Of a stretch of 64,000 nt of DNA, positions 56,800 to 64,000 are shown in pieces (position 1 is the first letter of the stretch; each line of letters opens with the position of its first letter). The position numbers were made by a program, and so were the translations under genes. The notes under the pieces were generated by a model. That model was not told the origin of the DNA and searched no databases. It saw only the letters and a program-made list of their open reading frames with translations. The stretch lies in contig NZ_CP114902.1 in assembly GCF_027497235.1 (NCBI RefSeq), positions 6,350,001 to 6,414,000 of the forward strand, given 5' to 3'. The stretch comes from Micromonospora sp. WMMD1128 (lineage in GTDB: Bacteria > Actinomycetota > Actinomycetes > Mycobacteriales > Micromonosporaceae).

Positions 56800-57882
56800 G
56801 TGTCCGTGCTCGACGACGATCTCCAGCGGAGGCTCACGTTCCGCCTTGCCCCAGCCCTGCAGCCCATGGCGCTGCCAATGCCCGCGCTGGTCGCTGTCGT
56901 GGACACGAACGTGTTGGCGAGCCGTGCCTGCCACGCAGCTCGGAACGGCCTGGTCGGCGACGACGTACTTTCCGGATTGGCCACCACCGGCCGCTCCAAC
57001 ACCTTCATAGGCGCCCATGTGCCGGGTGAGCTGATCAAGCATTTAGGCACCGTCGCCGCGTCGAGCAACGTGGAGCTACGAGCCGCCGCGCGGGTGTTGG
57101 TCGGCAACATCTTACCCCAACTGCCTGTGGTCGATGTGACACCGGGCGATTGTCTTAACCCTCGCCTCCGTCAGTTCCTGCGGGACGATCTGGAACTGCC
57201 TCGCGCAATGCGAGGCGATCCCGACGACATCGAAACGGCGGCTGTCGCGGACCTCCTGGCGCCGGCCGTCATCCTCAGCACGGACAGCGTGTTCACCCGG
57301 CTCGGCATGTCCAGCTCAACGGCGGCTGAGTGGATCGGGGTCGCCCGCAACCTGCTTCAAGCAGCGGGGTTCGAGGCCAACCTTGCTGACGCAGCGTTGG
57401 TCGTCGAATTGGTGGGCCGCCTGTTGTTTGCCGCTTCCGGTGCTGTGATGCGGTTTGCCGCCCGATACCCCCTGCCGGTGCTGGCCCTGGTGGCCGGTGG
57501 CCTCTACCTCGCAAAGCAGTACGGCTACCTGGACGCGGTGCGGGTCAAGGCGGGCGTCCGTCGGCTCGGAGAGACCGTCCGGCCGATACTGGATACGATC
57601 GGCGAATCCGCGGCCGCATGGGAAGGTGCCCGCAAGGCTCTGTTTGTGGTCGAGCCGGAGGGCTCGCCGACCGTCGAGCAACTCGCGGCCCGGCACCTGG
57701 CACGGTGCGGGCGGCCCCTCACGCCGAGCGATCTCCGCGATCGGCTGAAGATCACCGGACACAAGGTCTCAGCTGCCGGCCTCAAACGCGCGATGACCGC
57801 ACATCCGGCATTCCACCGGCAGCCGGGGGATCAGTATCGGATCGGACGGCTGGCCTATGGGACCCCTGAGTTGCCGCGATAA
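56800..57882 (+). CDS. PIN-domain protein with membrane segment and C-terminal winged helix
   Basis: GTG 56800 (GTG 56806 or upstream GTG 56710 possible) gives 360 residues. The PIN domain has ALVAVVDTNVLASRACHAARN (Asp about residue 35), FIGAHVPGELIKHLG (Glu) and DPDDIETAAVADLLAPAVILSTDSVFTRLG, giving the D-E-D-D catalytic set. A hydrophobic segment (YPLPVLALVAGGLYLA, about residue 225-240) and a helical stretch follow, and the last ~70 residues look like a winged helix (SPTVEQLAARHLARCGRPLTPSDLRDRLKITGHKVSAAGLKRAM). No antitoxin gene is adjacent. It faces the large HEPN-like gene. Function is unknown; a membrane-associated RNase is the simplest reading. Confidence 0.72.
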   Translation: MSVLDDDLQRRLTFRLAPALQPMALPMPALVAVVDTNVLASRACHAARNGLVGDDVLSGLATTGRSNTFIGAHVPGELIKHLGTVAASSNVELRAAARVLVGNILPQLPVVDVTPGDCLNPRLRQFLRDDLELPRAMRGDPDDIETAAVADLLAPAVILSTDSVFTRLGMSSSTAAEWIGVARNLLQAAGFEANLADAALVVELVGRLLFAASGAVMRFAARYPLPVLALVAGGLYLAKQYGYLDAVRVKAGVRRLGETVRPILDTIGESAAAWEGARKALFVVEPEGSPTVEQLAARHLARCGRPLTPSDLRDRLKITGHKVSAAGLKRAMTAHPAFHRQPGDQYRIGRLAYGTPELPR

Positions 57883-58067
57883 CGTTCGTCAACAGGTACA
57901 CCCCTCAACGATCATGGCTAACCTGCGGGCGCTTCGTCGCTCCGGATTCCCGCTGTCGAGCCACTTCTCGGCCATGTCTATGAGACGTCGCGCCTCCCAA
58001 CAGGGTGTGAAAGGGCCTCCATGAGGTCCTGCCCACAACCAGTGCCGCGGGTGGCGTCACCTTGACC

Positions 58068-60056
58068 TCACGTTGCCAGGCGATCCCATGGGTGGTCGGC
58101 AGGTCGGGGCCCGAGCGCGGATAAGAGGCGTTGGTGCTCCTTCCGAAGAGATCTGGCGAGCAGACGTTCCTGAGGGCGTTGCTCGAGTTTCCTCAGGATG
58201 GTGCATAACGCGGTGAGGTCGAGATCTTCGGGCGCCTGAACGCCGAGGTGCGTCGCGACGGTCTGCACGGCTTGGTGTGTGCGCCGGGCGGCACGCCTGA
58301 AGTTCCGCAGCATGCTCTGCTGGCCCAATCCTCCCGCGACGACGAACTGCGGAAGGTGGGTCAGGGTGTCTCGCAGCGGTAGGTCCCAAGCCTGAGCCGC
58401 GGCCTCCTCGATCGCGACGCCATTGCGGGTCAGTGCGTCAGCCAAGAGCGGAGCAAAACTGGTCGGATACAGAAACGCAGGTTCGCCGTTAGGCCCAGGG
58501 CCGAACAGGGCGGCCGCGAGCTGAGCTGCTGTACGCCCGACCGAGAAGGCGGGAAGATCGTCAGCTTCTAAGGTCCATACGTTTACCGATGAGTCGAGCT
58601 TTGCCGCGTTGACCAGGGCAAGGCCGATACGGCTCGCCAGGCTGGTTCCGCGCAACGGCTTCAGAATCACGGTGACGTGGTCGCGGTTCCGCCGAATGTC
58701 GGACGCGATCAAGGTGAACATGCCGAATGACTTCGTCAGTTTCGTGTCTCGATTGATCGGCGAACCAGCGCCCTCAAGCTGGCTCATGGCCTCGGCGAGC
58801 GATGGGAGGACACTACGGGCAATCTGGACGCCCGCTTGGAACCCTCGAGACACGGACCAGATGAGCTCGGCTGTCGCCTCGACGTCCAGCAGATCGACAG
58901 CGGTCTCCCCGAACATTGCCACTCCGCGTTCGGGGTCCCAGTGGAGATCCTCGTGTGCTCGGGCGTTACGCCATGCCGGCACGATGAGCAAGGCGATCGT
59001 CTCGCAAAGGGGAGACTCGGAACGGTGGACGAGCAGCCGGCTCCTGATCTCGTTGAGGCCGACGGTGTTCGATAGCGTCTCACCGAGAAAACCCAAGATC
59101 TCGACAGCCGCCGACCGTAGCGGTCCTTCACACAACGCCCGATACAACTCGGCAATCTCGCGTGTCAGCGCGTCTTCATCGGCTGCAGCCGCGATCTCAC
59201 GACGAGTCTTCGAAAGACCACGGTGCGTTGAGAATGCCTTTTGATCCCGGGCTACCGCGCTGACTATGACGTCGGCGGTCGCGCTCACATTCCGAGCGAC
59301 AGCGGCCTGGACCATATCGCACGCATCACGAGCAGCACGATGAGCAACCAGCGGGTGCGAATCGGTGGCCAGCGCGAGCGGGTGCATCGCGCCGTCCAGC
59401 TGTTCCGAGAGCGGCTGACCTCGGCTGGCGAATCCGGCGATGCAGATGGTGATCCGCTCAAGCTCGCCCTGCCGATCGTTGAACACCGCCCGCAGACTCT
59501 GCCCGACCTGTAACGGCATACTTTCAAGATCGGCTTGCGGGATTCCGTAGACCCGCGCGGTGCGATCGTCGTCAACAACCTCCACCAGCAGCTCGGCCTC
59601 GATGAATCGCTCGAAATCGGCGATCATGCCCCACGGCACGCCGCTCGACCCGGCGTCTTCCTTCAAGTCCTCCACCAGCTGAACCATCGCAGCGGAGACC
59701 AGATCAGCATGAATATCAAACGCTGCACGCTTACCCACCTGCGGCGGATCGAACGCGAGAACATCGGCGGTCGCCACGTTCAGGCCGTGAACCGCGTCGG
59801 CCAGGTCCATGACCACAAGACGGAGCCGACGACCCACCGCACGCGGGCCACCCTTGACTGCGGCGTCGATACCGGTGAGCGCGTCACGTACCAGCTCAAG
59901 AAATCCCAGTACGTCGCTGTCCTGCAGCACCGTCTGCCACTGGACACCAGTAACTGGAATGGGAGGCTCCGTCGTGGCCACCGGCTGGGACACCTCCCAC
60001 AACTCGCCCAAAGACCCGAGGCATGCCCTCACCGCTTGCAGCGTCGCGCCATCCAC
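58068..60056 (-). CDS. Large protein with HEPN-like R-x4-H motif
   Basis: GTG 60056 gives 662 residues, mostly helical, with no signal peptide or membrane segment. Residues 363-368 read R-N-A-R-A-H in the context LIVPAWRNARAHEDLHWDPE, which matches the catalytic R-x4-6-H motif and its usual context in HEPN ribonucleases (compare R-N-x-x-A-H in DUF4145-like domains). The C-terminal third (from about residue 470: HVTVILKPLRGTSLASRIGLALVNAAKL...) may be a separate alpha/beta domain. No other family is recognised. It converges with the PIN-membrane protein and is preceded on the same strand by a 63-aa gene that may be its operon partner. HEPN membership is inference from one motif. Confidence 0.65.
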   Translation of the reverse strand: MDGATLQAVRACLGSLGELWEVSQPVATTEPPIPVTGVQWQTVLQDSDVLGFLELVRDALTGIDAAVKGGPRAVGRRLRLVVMDLADAVHGLNVATADVLAFDPPQVGKRAAFDIHADLVSAAMVQLVEDLKEDAGSSGVPWGMIADFERFIEAELLVEVVDDDRTARVYGIPQADLESMPLQVGQSLRAVFNDRQGELERITICIAGFASRGQPLSEQLDGAMHPLALATDSHPLVAHRAARDACDMVQAAVARNVSATADVIVSAVARDQKAFSTHRGLSKTRREIAAAADEDALTREIAELYRALCEGPLRSAAVEILGFLGETLSNTVGLNEIRSRLLVHRSESPLCETIALLIVPAWRNARAHEDLHWDPERGVAMFGETAVDLLDVEATAELIWSVSRGFQAGVQIARSVLPSLAEAMSQLEGAGSPINRDTKLTKSFGMFTLIASDIRRNRDHVTVILKPLRGTSLASRIGLALVNAAKLDSSVNVWTLEADDLPAFSVGRTAAQLAAALFGPGPNGEPAFLYPTSFAPLLADALTRNGVAIEEAAAQAWDLPLRDTLTHLPQFVVAGGLGQQSMLRNFRRAARRTHQAVQTVATHLGVQAPEDLDLTALCTILRKLEQRPQERLLARSLRKEHQRLLSALGPRPADHPWDRLAT

Positions 60057-60121
60057 ACCATCAGTGTGGCCGATGCCTCACACTCGTGTGCACCGGCGTG
60101 TCACGCGCGATTAGCTCGTCC

Positions 60122-60313
60122 TCAGTCCCCTTCGTGCGCGTCGTTTGAGGCATCCTTGGGCGGGTTCACCGGGATGTCGGCTGCATTCAGGAACGAGTTC
60201 AGGGCGGCGGCGAGTCCGTCGATCTTGTCCTGCTCGACGAAGGCGTACCCGGAGTCGGCGAAGCAATCGGCGACCTGTTCGGCGATCCGGTGAAGCGAAT
60301 CGTTGACGGTCAT
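60122..60313 (-). CDS. 63-aa hypothetical protein, possible partner of the HEPN-like gene
   Basis: ATG 60313 with AAGGAG eight bases upstream gives 63 residues: MTVNDSLHRIAEQVADCFADSGYAFVEQD and LAAALNSFLNAADIPVNPP, amphipathic helices with an acidic C-terminal end (SNDAHEGD). No family is recognised. It is 65 bp upstream of the large gene on the same strand, and divergent from a GntR regulator with a palindrome in between. Confidence 0.62.
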   Translation of the reverse strand: MTVNDSLHRIAEQVADCFADSGYAFVEQDKIDGLAAALNSFLNAADIPVNPPKDASNDAHEGD

Positions 60314-60450
60314 CGTGGTGTCTCCTTCCGCTTTGCCGCCGACCCGTTGCCAGCGACTTGGACAGGCATTGACCGGCCCGGCGGCGCTCGCGCTGCGGTG
60401 CAGACCCTGGGCCGCGTCGATGATCCGGGGTCGATGGTACGACCGGTTCC

Positions 60451-60475
60451 CCATGCCTGTACATGGTTCACCATG
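60451..60475. promoter_or_regulatory. Palindromic operator candidate between 63-aa gene and GntR
   Basis: CATGGT-TC-ACCATG (60462-60475) is a perfect 14-bp palindrome, overlapping CCATG...CATGG (60451-60466). It lies 38 bp before the gntR start and 138 bp before the divergent start, a likely GntR autoregulatory site. Confidence 0.6.
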
Positions 60476-60512
60476 GTTCGCCTTTGAGGGTCGCGGTGCA
60501 CCATCGGGTGAG

Positions 60513-60773
60513 ATGGTCAAGCTTGTGATTGACCGTGAAGGCCCGACGCCGTTGTACGTGCAGGTGGCTGACGCTATCCAGGCGCGGATCGAGGCTGGGG
60601 AGCTGCTGCCGGACCGGCCGATCCCGTCGGAGAACCAGCTGGTGCAGGAGTACGGCATCGCGCGGGGCACTGCTCGCAAGACGATCGAGTTGCTGCGCGA
60701 GCGCGGGCTCGTGGTGACCATCGTGGGTCGCGGCACATATGTCGTCTCCAAGTCGCCGCGGACCGGGCAGTAG
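60513..60773 (+). CDS. Short GntR-family regulator (HTH only)
   Basis: ATG 60513 gives 86 residues comprising only the GntR winged helix: GPTPLYVQVADAIQARIEAGELLPDRPIPSENQLVQEYGIARGTARKTIELLRERGLVV. No effector domain follows. Short GntR proteins of this type are standard cargo of actinomycete integrative elements (KorSA-like regulators). Together with the integrase tail and the tRNA gene, this supports an element-derived region. Confidence 0.9.
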   Translation: MVKLVIDREGPTPLYVQVADAIQARIEAGELLPDRPIPSENQLVQEYGIARGTARKTIELLRERGLVVTIVGRGTYVVSKSPRTGQ

Positions 60774-61025
60774 CCTTCGCCGATCCGGGACGATGCCGGC
60801 CGTCCTCCCCTCGGCTGCCGGTGCAGAGTCGCTGCCTGGCGACCGCACTGCTTCCCTTTGGACCTGACGCGATCTGAGAGGGCGGTCCGCAGTAACTTGA
60901 TCTGATCTACGCGTTGCGTCCGGTTGGCGGCCTTCCGGCTGGTTCGCTATTGATAGCGGCCAGTCGATGGGTTGAATGTGAGTTCTGGTCGTGATCGCCT
61001 GGGCGCATCGGGCGTTAGCCCGGTC

Positions 61026-61862
61026 ATGGGTGATCGGAAGCCGTACCCGAGCGATGTCAGCGACGAGCAGTGGGAGCTGATCGGACCGTTCCTACAGGCG
61101 TGGAAGGCCAAGCGCGTCGCGGTGTCGGTGTCGGGCCGTGAGGGTGACTATGACCTGCGGGAGATCGTGAATGCGATCTTCTACCAGAACCGGACGGGCT
61201 GTCAGTGGGCGTACCTGCCACACGATCTGCCGCCGAAGTCGGCCACCTACTACTACTTCGCGTTGTGGCGTGACGACGGCACCGACCAGGTGATCCACGA
61301 TCTGCTGCGCTGCCAGGCGAGGGAGAAGGTCGGTCGTCGGGAGGATCCGAGCGCGGTCGTGTTGGACACCCAGTCGATCCGGGCAGCGAACCACGTCCCA
61401 GCCGCCACGACCGGCAAGGACGCGGCGAAGAGGGTGTCGGGGCGTAAGCGGGGCTTGGCGGTGGACGTGTTGGGGCTGGTCATCGCGGTCGTGGTGACCG
61501 CGGCGTCGGTCACCGACAACGCCATCGGTATCCGGCTGCTCGACAAGGTCGTCGCGCACACTCCGACGGTGAGCCGCGCCTGGGTTGATGCTGGGTTCAC
61601 ACAGGACCTCGCGCTGCACGGTGCCGTCCTCGGGGTCGACGTGGAGGTCGTCAAGCGGTCCGACACCCGGCCCGGGTTCGTGCCGATCCGTAAGCGGTGG
61701 ATCGTCGAGCAGGTCAACGGCACGTTGATGCTGCACCGCCGTCTCGTGCGCGAGTACGAGAGCCGACCAGAGTCGGCGGTGTCCCGAACCCTGTGGGCGT
61801 CGACGGCGAACATCGTGCGACGGCTGACCGGGACCAGCACACCCTCCTGGCGGCACCGGTGA
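61026..61862 (+). CDS. IS5-family transposase
   Basis: ATG 61026 (a longer TTG start at 60972 is possible) gives 278 residues: YPSDVSDEQWELIGPFLQ, YDLREIVNAIFYQNRTGCQWAYLPHDLPPKSATYYYF (DUF4096-like N-terminus), then the DDE core with VVLDTQSIRAA, AWVDAGFTQDL and RWIVEQVNGTL (D, D, E). Length and motifs are complete for an IS5-type enzyme, so it may be active. A short hairpin CGCTA-TTGA-TAGCG lies at 60945-60958 upstream. Clear terminal inverted repeats were not identified, so the element ends are not drawn. Confidence 0.88.
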   Translation: MGDRKPYPSDVSDEQWELIGPFLQAWKAKRVAVSVSGREGDYDLREIVNAIFYQNRTGCQWAYLPHDLPPKSATYYYFALWRDDGTDQVIHDLLRCQAREKVGRREDPSAVVLDTQSIRAANHVPAATTGKDAAKRVSGRKRGLAVDVLGLVIAVVVTAASVTDNAIGIRLLDKVVAHTPTVSRAWVDAGFTQDLALHGAVLGVDVEVVKRSDTRPGFVPIRKRWIVEQVNGTLMLHRRLVREYESRPESAVSRTLWASTANIVRRLTGTSTPSWRHR

Positions 61863-62257
61863 ACCTCCCCACCGTCCTCGACCTGATCACCGATCGGGAG
61901 ACCACCGCACGCCGGCACGCCGACCGGCTCCGCGAGCAGATCACCGAGCTGACCGGCGAACTCGCCCTCCTCGACAGCGAGCTGGCCGACCTGGCGACCA
62001 CCCGCACCACCCTGCGCACCATCGCCGCCGCCGAATTCACCGCCGACGACCCCACCATCGCCAGCTCCCCCTACCAGCAGATCCTGGCTGTCCTCGGCGC
62101 CGCGCCCACCGGCATGCGAGCCAAGGGCATCTGCCTCGCACTCGGCGTCGAGCCCTCACCGAAACACGTCGAAACGTACGGGCACGTCCTGCCGGCGCGG
62201 ACTCGTCAGGCTGCCTCGGCCATCGACCGGGTCCTCGGTGAGGAGGGGTCGGCGTGA
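61859..62257 (+). CDS. Hybrid ORF: IS-associated coiled-coil protein fused to integrase tail
   Basis: GTG 61859 overlaps the transposase stop by 4 bp and gives 132 residues. The first ~100 (LPTVLDLITDRETTARRHADRLREQITELTGELALLDSELADLATTRTTLRTIAAAEF...) are the coiled-coil protein commonly found after actinomycete transposase genes, but its usual C-terminal part is missing. From about residue 103 the sequence becomes HVETYGHVLPARTRQAASAIDRVLG, the tail of a tyrosine recombinase with its catalytic Tyr (about residue 107). A deletion has therefore probably fused the IS accessory gene to the 3' end of an integrase gene that lay next to tRNA-Ala. Confidence 0.75.
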   Translation: MNLPTVLDLITDRETTARRHADRLREQITELTGELALLDSELADLATTRTTLRTIAAAEFTADDPTIASSPYQQILAVLGAAPTGMRAKGICLALGVEPSPKHVETYGHVLPARTRQAASAIDRVLGEEGSA

Positions 62258-62315
62258 CGGCTTGGCTGTACGAATGGCTGTACTCGGACCCGAGATCAAC
62301 CAGTGAAAGTGCTGG

Positions 62316-62388
62316 TGGAGCCCAGGGGACTCGAACCCCTAACCCCTGCCTTGCAAAGGCAGTGCTCTGCCAGTTGAGCTAGGGCCCC
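62316..62388 (-). tRNA. tRNA-Ala (TGC)
   Basis: The minus strand folds as a cloverleaf: acceptor GGGGCCC/GGGCTCC with one G-U, D arm AGCTCAACTGGCAGAGC, anticodon stem-loop with TTTGCAA loop (anticodon TGC), and a T arm with GGTTCGAGTCC. CCA is not encoded. Its 3' end faces the accessory island. Confidence 0.97.
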
Positions 62389-62397
62389 GAGACGGCG

Positions 62398-62526
62398 TCA
62401 GCGCAGGTCGGGCGCCGTGGTGGCCTCGTGCCACAGGGCGCGCTCGTCGTTCGACGCCTTGACCTTCTTGGCCACCACGGCGGCCACGCCGACGATGCCG
62501 GCCAGGATCAGGAGCTTCTTGAACAT
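62398..62526 (-). CDS. DLW-39-like small protein
   Basis: ATG 62526 gives 42 residues: FKKLLILAGIVGVAAVVAKKVKA (a short helix that may be membrane-associated) and NDERALWHEATTAPDLR. The basic-helix plus D/A-L-W layout and the position between tRNA-Ile/tRNA-Ala and gyrA match the actinobacterial DLW-39 family, whose function is unknown. Confidence 0.75.
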   Translation of the reverse strand: MFKKLLILAGIVGVAAVVAKKVKASNDERALWHEATTAPDLR

Positions 62527-62569
62527 GGGCTTGACCCCTCGCGCTCGACTGTCGTCGGACGATGTGCGG

Positions 62570-62643
62570 TGGGGCTAGCTGGAATCGAACCAGCGACCTC
62601 AGAGTTATCAGCTCTGCGCTCTAACCGACTGAGCTATAGCCCC
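62570..62643 (-). tRNA. tRNA-Ile (GAT)
   Basis: The minus strand gives GGGGCTATAGCTCAGTCGG..., an anticodon loop CTGATAA (anticodon GAT) and T arm GGTTCGATTCC, with a matching acceptor stem. CCA is not encoded. The order gyrA - DUF3566 - tRNA-Ile - DLW-39 - tRNA-Ala is a conserved actinobacterial arrangement. Confidence 0.98.
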
Positions 62644-62742
62644 GCGTAGCGACGAGCAAGGTTAACCCATCGCTGTCAGCGCCCCCAAATCGGGGGGCCC
62701 GTGGCGGAAACCACCCGCGCTGCCACGAACGTACCCGGACGC

Positions 62743-62784
62743 ACGACGCCGGGGCGACCGCTTTACGCGGTGCCCCGGCGTCGT
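62743..62784 (-). terminator. Strong terminator of the gyrA-DUF3566 unit
   Basis: ACGACGCCGGGGC (62743-62755) pairs with GCCCCGGCGTCGT (62772-62784), and the inner ACCGC/GCGGT extends the stem around a TTTAC loop. It starts 5 bp past the DUF3566 stop codon. Confidence 0.9.
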
Positions 62785-62789
62785 CGGAA

Positions 62790-63704
62790 TCAGTCCCGCT
62801 CGGCGAGCGTCAGCTCGATCCCGCCGACCAGGTCGGCGCAGACGTTGTAGACGAACGCGCTCAAGGTGGCAAGCGCCGTGAACAGCACTACGTTGACCAA
62901 GCCGACCAGCGCGGACGTCATGATCACGCCCTTCGCGGTGACGCGGAAGCCACCGCCGCCCGAGCCACCGCCGGCGTTCACCAGGTCGGTCAGGCTGTCG
63001 TTGACGCTCTTGAACACGCCCATCGCGTCGAGCGCGAGGTAGAGCACCGACGTGGCCACGACCACCACGATGAAGAGCACCACCGAGACCGCGAACGCGA
63101 ACTTCATCACGGACCACGGGTCGATGCGCTTCAGGTTCAGCCGGGCCCGGCGCGGTCCGCGCGACGCGGCCGAGCCGACCGAGGTACGCGCGGCGCGTAC
63201 CGCCTCACCCACGCGCGCGGCGCCGACCGCCGCCGCGCCGCTGATGCCCGGCGGCAGGCCCCCGCCGTTCGCGGGACGACCCGGGTTGGCGCCGGACGGG
63301 CCGGCGGCCTCGGGCGTCGCCTTCGGCGCGGTGCCCAGGCCGGCCCCGATGCGGGGCTGCATGCCGGTCGTGCCGGTGGACGGCCGGGCGGCGGCCGTCG
63401 CCTTGGTCGGCGGTGTGCTCGTGGCGGGCTTCGCCGCGGCCGGAGCCGCGAAGCCGTCGGCCGACGTCGGCGCGTCGACCTTGGTCTCGGTCGACTCACG
63501 GGATCCCGAGTCGTCGCCGGGCTTGTCGGGCGGCGGGGCCATGCCGGGGGCCCGAGTGAACTTCGGGGCAGGCGCGTCGGCGGGAACCGTGGCCCGACCC
63601 ACGGCGGCGCGCCCGGTCGCTGGTGTGCCGCCCTGCGCGGCCTCCTCCTCGACCGGGGTGGCCGAGGTCCCCTTGTTCCCCGACTTCGCCTGTGTCTCCG
63701 TCAT
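62790..63704 (-). CDS. DUF3566 membrane protein
   Basis: ATG 63704 gives 304 residues. The first ~170 are a disordered Ala/Pro/Thr/Gly tail; the C-terminal part has RARLNLKRIDPWSVMKFAFAVSVVLFIVVVVATSVLYLALDAMGVFKSVNDSL and GVIMTSALVGLVNVVLFTALATLSAFVYNVCADLVGGIELTL. These are two membrane helices with the DPWS motif of DUF3566. The gene is routinely found directly after gyrA in actinobacteria and has a suspected role in cell-wall growth. It starts 3 bp after the gyrA stop. Confidence 0.95.
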   Translation of the reverse strand: MTETQAKSGNKGTSATPVEEEAAQGGTPATGRAAVGRATVPADAPAPKFTRAPGMAPPPDKPGDDSGSRESTETKVDAPTSADGFAAPAAAKPATSTPPTKATAAARPSTGTTGMQPRIGAGLGTAPKATPEAAGPSGANPGRPANGGGLPPGISGAAAVGAARVGEAVRAARTSVGSAASRGPRRARLNLKRIDPWSVMKFAFAVSVVLFIVVVVATSVLYLALDAMGVFKSVNDSLTDLVNAGGGSGGGGFRVTAKGVIMTSALVGLVNVVLFTALATLSAFVYNVCADLVGGIELTLAERD

Positions 63705-63707
63705 CAA

Positions 63708-64000
63708 CTAGTCCTGTTCGTCAGGCTCGTCGGCATTGCGAGCAATCGCCACGATAGTCACGCCGTCCGGGAGGTCCATCAGCTTGACCCCCATTGTGTT
63801 CCGGTCACGCGTACGGCGTACAGGCTTCACCGGAGTCCGGATGACGCCGCCGTTGCTCGTGATGGCGAACAGCTCATCCTCCGGATCGATCACGACCGCG
63901 CCGACCAGACCACCGCGTCGCTCGGTGATCTTCGCAGTCAGCACGCCCTTACCTCCCCGGCCCTGCACCGGGTATTCCTCGATCGGGGTACGTTTCGCGT
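63708..64000 (-). CDS. gyrA: DNA gyrase subunit A, C-terminal end only
   Basis: The minus-strand frame runs from the window edge to TAG at 63708-63710. Visible residues include AKRTPIEEYPVQGRGGKGV, TERRGGLVGAVVID, ELFAITSNGGVIRTPV and TRDRNTMGVKLM: the last blades of the GyrA C-terminal beta-pinwheel. The start lies outside the window. The downstream DUF3566 gene is 3 bp away. Confidence 0.97.
   Translation of the reverse strand, partial: AKRTPIEEYPVQGRGGKGVLTAKITERRGGLVGAVVIDPEDELFAITSNGGVIRTPVKPVRRTRDRNTMGVKLMDLPDGVTIVAIARNADEPDEQD

Noticed and set aside
60774..61025. Terminal inverted repeat and left boundary of the IS5-type element
   Set aside because: The hairpin at 60945-60958 is too short, and no matching sequence was found downstream of 61862, so the element ends were not annotated.
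53940..62388. A complete integrative element with attL and attR
   Set aside because: No second copy of the tRNA-Ala 3' end could be found by eye, and replication and transfer genes are absent; only a remnant is claimed.
1..64000. CRISPR arrays, rRNA genes, riboswitches
   Set aside because: No regularly spaced repeat-spacer arrays, rRNA signatures or known riboswitch cores were recognised; covariance-model searches would be needed to exclude weak riboswitches.

Overview
The window is high-GC actinomycete DNA, most consistent with Micromonospora or a close relative in the Micromonosporaceae. The reasons are the codon usage, frequent GTG starts, several XRE-DUF5753/DUF397 regulator pairs, ECF sigma factors with membrane partners, and an actinobacterial core block at the right edge (3' end of gyrA, a DUF3566 protein, tRNA-Ile, a DLW-39-like small protein, tRNA-Ala). 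There is no rRNA or CRISPR array. The genus is an inference.

Layout. 0-9.3 kb: tail of a WecG/TagA/CpsF glycosyltransferase, small membrane and hypothetical proteins, an XRE-DUF5753/DUF397 pair, two membrane PASTA-type proteins and a GCS2-type glutamate-cysteine ligase. 9.5-13.6 kb: yceI/marR divergent pair and an XRE/NB-ARC regulator. 13.7-20.4 kb: a leucine/isovalerate-type catabolic cluster (TetR, biotin carboxylase, HMG-CoA lyase, carboxyltransferase, acyl-CoA dehydrogenase), split by an oppositely oriented BrnT-like/RHH pair and with no visible biotin carrier gene. 20.6-24.1 kb: FAD monooxygenase/TetR divergent pair, then an ECF sigma gene broken by an inserted foreign gene, with a decayed partner. 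24.1-32.7 kb: rhodanese, a secreted Ig-repeat protein, a second truncated sigma gene with an intact membrane propeller partner, an SGNH hydrolase and a secreted CBM6-DUF1996 protein. 33.0-35.5 kb: a sigma factor fused to a zinc motif, a membrane helix and a GH128-like glycosidase, followed by a degenerate DUF305 protein. 35.5-38.8 kb: tandem putative immunity proteins, a second XRE-DUF5753/DUF397 pair and a methyltransferase. 38.8-53.9 kb: mostly housekeeping genes (frameshifted proS, CBS, SufE, FrnE, YbaK, MFS, a CtpI-type P-ATPase, Sua5) and small regulator/enzyme pairs. 53.9-62.3 kb: an accessory island next to tRNA-Ala.

The island holds an AAA/DUF4143 ATPase preceded by four GTGCTA boxes at an exact 23-bp period, vapBC, an XRE antitoxin-like gene, a PIN-membrane-winged-helix protein, a large protein with a HEPN-like R-x4-H motif, a 63-aa gene, a short GntR regulator of the kind carried by actinomycete integrative elements, an IS5-type transposase, and an ORF whose last ~30 residues look like the catalytic-tyrosine tail of an integrase. 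It resembles the eroded end of a tRNA-integrated element.

Across the window a 54-bp bipartite palindromic element (24+7+23 bp) occurs five times. Four copies have the same end on or within 4 bp of a stop codon. The strongest candidates for something undescribed are this element, the sigma-ZAS-TM-GH128 fusion, the 23-bp-spaced boxes, and the PIN/HEPN-like gene pair.
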